Positions 24,622 through 27,533 of a stretch of 27,533 nucleotides of DNA are shown here, one piece after another; the stretch's first letter is position 1; each line of letters starts with the position of its first letter. The notes under the pieces were generated by a model that worked only from the letters and a program-made list of their open reading frames with translations, made no database searches and was not told the origin of the DNA. The translations under genes and the position numbers were made by a program. This stretch comes from Flavobacterium sp. (lineage in GTDB: Bacteria; Bacteroidota; Bacteroidia; Flavobacteriales; Flavobacteriaceae), in assembly GCA_030153045.1 (NCBI GenBank), contig JASLID010000117.1:1-27533 (forward strand), in the 5' to 3' direction.

Positions 24622-26142
24622 CTAATTATTGATTAAATAGTCTTTTACTCTTTGTACAAAAGGGTACATTACCTGATCTTGTTTGAATTCAGGAATGATG
24701 TTTCTTACATCGTCATAGATTTTTTTAGTAACAGAAGAGACTTTATCTTTTTGTTGCAAATAATCGATGGCTTGAACAATTGTGATGAGTTCTATAGCTA
24801 ATACTTCAAAAGCATTTTCAATTACTTTTGATGTAATAATTGCAGCATTTGTACCCATACTTACAATGTCTTGATTGTCATTGTTGTTAGGAATACTGTG
24901 CACGTACATTGAATTAGAAAGCATTTGATTTTCGGCAGTAGTTGATGTTGCTGTAAATTGCACTCCCTGCATTCCGAAATTAAATCCTAAGGTGCCTAAA
25001 TTGACAAATGGAGGCAAAATTTCGTTTATTTTTGAATTCATTAGGTAATTCAATTGTCTTTCGGCAAGCATCGTCAGCTTTGTAATGACAAGCTTTAATT
25101 TATCCATTTCTAATGAAATATAATCACCGTGGAAATTTCCTCCATGATACACATGTTGGTTTTTTACATCGATAATTGGATTGTCATTAGCCGAATTAAA
25201 TTCATCTTCTAAAATAGAAGAAACACTATTTATGGTGTCTAAAACAGGGCCTAAAATTTGAGGTACACATCTGATAGAATAATATTCTTGTACTTTCTCT
25301 TTGAAAACATTTTCAGTATTTTCTCCAGAATACAAATGGTCTTCTCTTTTTCTTACCAAAGTACTATCTACGAGATTTTTTCTCATTCGTTTAGCCACTT
25401 CTTTTTGACCTTTATGACGTTTTGCACCGTTTAATTCTTCTGATAAGTGATCATCATATGCTTGAACCAATTCGTTAATGGCACATGAAAATTTAATCGA
25501 CCAATCTAATAATTTATTAGCATGATGAACATTAACGACACCTATTCCGGTCATTACCGAAGTACCGTTCATTAAAGCCAAACCTTCTCTAATTTCAACC
25601 TGAATTGGTTTCAGGTTTTCAATTTCGAAAACTTCTTGAGTAGCTCTTCTTTCACCTTTGTAGAAAACTTCTCCTTCGCCAATAAGCACTAAGGCTAAAT
25701 GAGCTAATTGTACTAAATCTCCACTAGCACCAACGCCACCGTGTTCGAAAATTAAAGGAGTAATGTCTCTATTGATTAATTCTTTCATTAAATGAATGAC
25801 TGATGGGTGAACACCAGAATTTCCTAATGAAAGGGTATTTAGTCTTGCTAAAATGGCCGCCTTAACACAAGTAGCGTTAATAGGTTTACCAGTTCCTGAA
25901 GAATGACTTCTAATTAAGTTGTATTGTAGTTGAATACGGTCTTCGTCTTTTATTCTGTACTGAGCCATTGGCCCAAATCCAGTATTTACACCGTAAATGA
26001 CTTTATTTTGAGAGAATTCTTTTAAAAAATCGAAACTCTGTTGTACAGTTTCAATAACTTCTGAACTTAGTTCTATTTGATTGTTGTTAAAAACAATATT
26101 GGTAAACTCTTCTAAACTTAAAAATTTATTTATGGTACTCAT
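24622..26142 (-). CDS. tal: Tyrosine ammonia-lyase-type aromatic amino acid lyase
   Basis: A 506-residue member of the HAL/PAL/TAL family. The MIO-forming tripeptide Ala139-Ser140-Gly141 stands in GGVGASGDLVQLAH, the catalytic Tyr50 in VIYGVNTGFGP, and the selectivity residue His80 in RSHSSGTG. Length and many stretches match, from memory, the TAL of F. johnsoniae (FjTAL), which turns L-tyrosine into 4-coumarate without a separate hydroxylase. 4-Coumarate is the aryl starter of flexirubins. It is the first gene of the minus-strand run, so transcription of the cluster probably begins here. A histidine-degradation role is unlikely because hutU, hutI or hutG are not near. Confidence 0.95.
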   Translation of the reverse strand: MSTINKFLSLEEFTNIVFNNNQIELSSEVIETVQQSFDFLKEFSQNKVIYGVNTGFGPMAQYRIKDEDRIQLQYNLIRSHSSGTGKPINATCVKAAILARLNTLSLGNSGVHPSVIHLMKELINRDITPLIFEHGGVGASGDLVQLAHLALVLIGEGEVFYKGERRATQEVFEIENLKPIQVEIREGLALMNGTSVMTGIGVVNVHHANKLLDWSIKFSCAINELVQAYDDHLSEELNGAKRHKGQKEVAKRMRKNLVDSTLVRKREDHLYSGENTENVFKEKVQEYYSIRCVPQILGPVLDTINSVSSILEDEFNSANDNPIIDVKNQHVYHGGNFHGDYISLEMDKLKLVITKLTMLAERQLNYLMNSKINEILPPFVNLGTLGFNFGMQGVQFTATSTTAENQMLSNSMYVHSIPNNNDNQDIVSMGTNAAIITSKVIENAFEVLAIELITIVQAIDYLQQKDKVSSVTKKIYDDVRNIIPEFKQDQVMYPFVQRVKDYLINN

Positions 26143-26176
26143 TGAATTCTCTTTTATTATCTCAAATAATGCTTTT

Positions 26177-26195
26177 TATTACAATAAATGTAATA
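26177..26195. promoter_or_regulatory. Palindrome in divergent promoter region, candidate operator
   Basis: TATTACA, five bases, TGTAATA: a perfect inverted repeat with 7-nt arms. It lies between the expected -33 and -7 regions of the plus-strand promoter and within the predicted 5' leader of the lyase transcript, so a bound protein could affect both genes. No regulator gene is in the window. A chance match is possible in AT-rich sequence. Confidence 0.45.
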
Positions 26196-26201
26196 TTTTT
26201 G
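26194..26201 (+). promoter_or_regulatory. Predicted -7 element for the halogenase-like gene
   Basis: TATTTTTG matches the Bacteroidetes -7 consensus TAnnTTTG and would give a start near 26207, with a leader of about 26 nt before ATG 26233. No good TTG is found at -33, so this is a partial match. Confidence 0.45.
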
Positions 26202-26207
26202 GCGATG

Positions 26208-26215
26208 CAAATATA
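26208..26215 (-). promoter_or_regulatory. Predicted -7 element for the lyase-led operon
   Basis: Minus-strand TATATTTG fits TAnnTTTG, predicting a start near 26201 and a leader of about 59 nt before the lyase ATG (26142). The -33 region (about 26233-26240) has TTTA, not TTG, and lies inside the start of the divergent gene. This would be the main promoter of the whole cluster. Confidence 0.5.
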
Positions 26216-26232
26216 ATGCAATATTTAATACT

Positions 26233-27498
26233 ATGGTTAAAGAGTTTGTAGATGTTTTAATAATAGGAGCAGGGCCTTCAGGATGCGTATCAGCTTCGTA
26301 CCTTCATAATAATAATGTTAAAATTAAAGTGGTTGAAAAAACTAAATTTCCAAGACTTGTTGTTGGAGAAAGTTTGATTCCTAGAGTAATGGATCACTTT
26401 TATGAGGCAGGTTTGTTTGAAAGTTTAGATGCCATGAATTTTGAAAAAAAATTAGGAGCACGTTTTATTCGAGGAGAAGAAATATGTGTTTTTGATTTTA
26501 GTGAAAAATTTTCGGAGGGTTGGGATTGGACCTGGCAAGTGCCGAGAGCTGATTTTGACAACACTATGGCTCAAGAAGTGATTAGGAAAGGAATTGATTT
26601 AGAATTTGAATCGGAAGTGATTTCAGTTTCTTTTGAAGGAAAAAAATCAATTACTATTGTAAAAGATATTAATGGAAATTTAAAAGAAATACACGCAAAT
26701 TTTATTATTGATTCTAGCGGTTACGGAAGGGTTTTGCCTAGACTTTTAGATTTAGATACACCGTCAAAATTAGATCCACATTCATCAATATTTACGCATG
26801 TAAAAGATGTAAACAGACCGGAAGGCGAAGAGGGAACATTAATTTCGTTTGATATTTTAGAAACCGAAGTTTGGTTATGGGTAATTCCGTTTTCAAATGG
26901 CAATACTAGTTTAGGTGTTGTAGGTCCTACAAGTTTTATCAATTCATTGTCAGAAGATAACGATAAAGTTGAAGCTTTAAACAATGCTATTAAATTATCT
27001 GACTATTACGTAAAACGTTTTGGAGGAGTTGATTTCTTATTTGAACCAGTGAAACTAGAAAATTATTCACGTTCAGTAAAACAAATGTATGGTGATGGTT
27101 TTGCCTTAACGGGGAATAGTTCAGAATTTCTAGATCCTGTTTTTTCTTCTGGAGTGGCATTTGCTACCGAATCGGGAATGTTAGCAGCAAAATTATACCT
27201 TAAAGAAAGTCAAGGAGTGGCAGTAGATTGGGAAACCGAATTTACTGGCTATATGAGAAGAGGTATTGGTGTTTTTACGACTTATGTAAAGGAATGGTAT
27301 ACTGGAAATTTGCAAACGTTGTTTTTCCATCAACCTGAAAATCCAGATGTAAAACGTAAAATTTGCGCTGTTCTTGCAGGATATGTTTGGGACGAGACCA
27401 ATCCGTTTGTAAAAAAACATGACAATTTAATTAAAAACATGGCTCATCTTATTGAAATGGAGAGCCAACAAAAAAAAGAAAACCCTAGCAATTGCTAG
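26233..27498 (+). CDS. Flavin-dependent halogenase-like FAD oxidoreductase
   Basis: 421 residues of the tryptophan/phenol halogenase superfamily. The FAD-binding IGAGPSG (11-17) is followed by VVEK (33-36) and VGESLIPRV (44-52). WLWVIP (214-219) fits the WxWxIP motif that distinguishes flavin halogenases from monooxygenases, and KLGARF (73-78) fits the KxGAxF context of the catalytic Lys in phenolic and ACP-tethered halogenases. GNSSEFLDPVFSSGVAFA (294-311) is the C-terminal FAD element. Chlorinated flexirubins are known, so ring chlorination of the aryl end is a fair guess; a hydroxylase role is the alternative. It is the only plus-strand gene, divergent from the lyase with a 90-nt gap. Its last codons and TAG stop lie inside the terminator hairpin. 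Confidence 0.88.
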   Translation: MVKEFVDVLIIGAGPSGCVSASYLHNNNVKIKVVEKTKFPRLVVGESLIPRVMDHFYEAGLFESLDAMNFEKKLGARFIRGEEICVFDFSEKFSEGWDWTWQVPRADFDNTMAQEVIRKGIDLEFESEVISVSFEGKKSITIVKDINGNLKEIHANFIIDSSGYGRVLPRLLDLDTPSKLDPHSSIFTHVKDVNRPEGEEGTLISFDILETEVWLWVIPFSNGNTSLGVVGPTSFINSLSEDNDKVEALNNAIKLSDYYVKRFGGVDFLFEPVKLENYSRSVKQMYGDGFALTGNSSEFLDPVFSSGVAFATESGMLAAKLYLKESQGVAVDWETEFTGYMRRGIGVFTTYVKEWYTGNLQTLFFHQPENPDVKRKICAVLAGYVWDETNPFVKKHDNLIKNMAHLIEMESQQKKENPSNC

Positions 27499-27507
27499 GG
27501 TTTTTCA
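27481..27507. terminator. Rho-independent terminator overlapping the gene end, possibly bidirectional
   Basis: 27481-27502 is a perfect palindrome: a 9-bp stem (AACCCTAGC / GCTAGGGTT) with an AATT loop, followed on the plus strand by a run of T. An A-rich stretch before it (27470-27482) gives a T-rich tract on the minus strand, so it could also stop transcripts coming from the right. The TAG stop (27496-27498) is within the 3' arm. Confidence 0.85.
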
Positions 27508-27533
27508 TTGTTGGAAAATTCATTAATTATTTT

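Larger units (their letters stand above)
1..26142 (-). other. Flexirubin-type (aryl polyene-dialkylresorcinol) biosynthetic gene cluster, left end cut
   Basis: About 30 consecutive minus-strand genes with gaps of 0-58 nt and many overlaps make a single polycistronic unit likely. The combination of a tyrosine-ammonia-lyase-type enzyme, DarA and DarB, several ketosynthases, two ACPs, a ketoreductase, hotdog dehydratases, a LolA-like carrier and an MMPL exporter is known from flexirubin clusters of Flavobacterium and Chitinophaga, and partly from aryl polyene (ape) clusters. The product is inferred, not shown. The left boundary is not reached, because the MMPL gene continues past position 1. No acyl-ACP ligase for the coumarate starter and no methyltransferase is seen in the window. 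Confidence 0.93.

Noticed and set aside
24622..26142. Histidine ammonia-lyase of histidine degradation
   Set aside because: No other hut genes are near, and the protein matches FjTAL in length and motifs; the first-gene position in a flexirubin cluster fits tyrosine use.
1..27533. tRNA, rRNA, CRISPR array, transposase or phage genes
   Set aside because: Nothing of these kinds was recognised on either strand; apart from the S23 unit, the only repeats are the internal WG repeats of one protein.

Overview
The window is AT-rich and carries one long head-to-tail run of about 30 genes on the minus strand (26142 down to 1) plus one divergent gene on the plus strand (26233-27498). Several features point to Flavobacteriaceae, most likely Flavobacterium: Bacteroidetes-type -7 boxes (TAnnTTTG), no clear Shine-Dalgarno sequences, PorT-like and WG-repeat proteins, and an ammonia-lyase that closely matches, from memory, the characterised tyrosine ammonia-lyase of F. 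johnsoniae (FjTAL, also 506 residues). I ran no database search.

The region is a flexirubin-type (aryl polyene plus dialkylresorcinol) pigment cluster. Reading in the direction of transcription, from right to left: (i) 26142-20348 holds the ammonia-lyase giving the 4-coumarate starter, a WG-repeat secreted protein, a ketoreductase, a ketosynthase, an ACP and an LpxL-like acyltransferase. (ii) 20289-16534 holds a retinol-saturase-like flavoprotein and the DarA/DarB pair that makes the dialkylresorcinol. (iii) 16530-14198 holds two hotdog dehydratases, a small unknown protein and a BtrH-like acyltransferase. (iv) 14188-11742 holds an ABC ATPase and permease and a thioesterase. (v) 11738-7021 holds a ketosynthase, a half-ketosynthase, a second ACP, an inserted S23 four-helix-bundle gene, and a ketosynthase coupled to a degenerate chain-length-factor-like ketosynthase. 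(vi) 7027-1 holds envelope and export functions: a NodB deacetylase, a LolA-like carrier, a lipoprotein, an outer-membrane barrel, a third hotdog protein, an exported unknown, a GT2-DUF2062 fusion and an MMPL/RND transporter that runs off the left edge. The divergent plus-strand gene is a halogenase-like flavoprotein; chlorinated flexirubins are known.

Proposed logic: tyrosine is deaminated to 4-coumarate, loaded on an ACP and extended by the ketosynthases, ketoreductase and dehydratases to an aryl polyene. DarA/DarB make the dialkylresorcinol, an acyltransferase joins the two by an ester, and MMPL, LolA and lipoprotein components place the product in the outer membrane. No coumarate-activating acyl-ACP ligase is visible here; it may lie past the left edge or elsewhere.

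Most notable oddities: an S23 gene bounded by 20-nt perfect inverted repeats, inserted inside the operon like an rRNA intervening sequence; three hotdog proteins of which two lack complementary catalytic residues; a ketosynthase-like protein without any of its three catalytic residues; a BtrH-family protein that could form the pigment ester; and face-to-face promoters with a 7-5-7 palindrome between the lyase and the halogenase-like gene.
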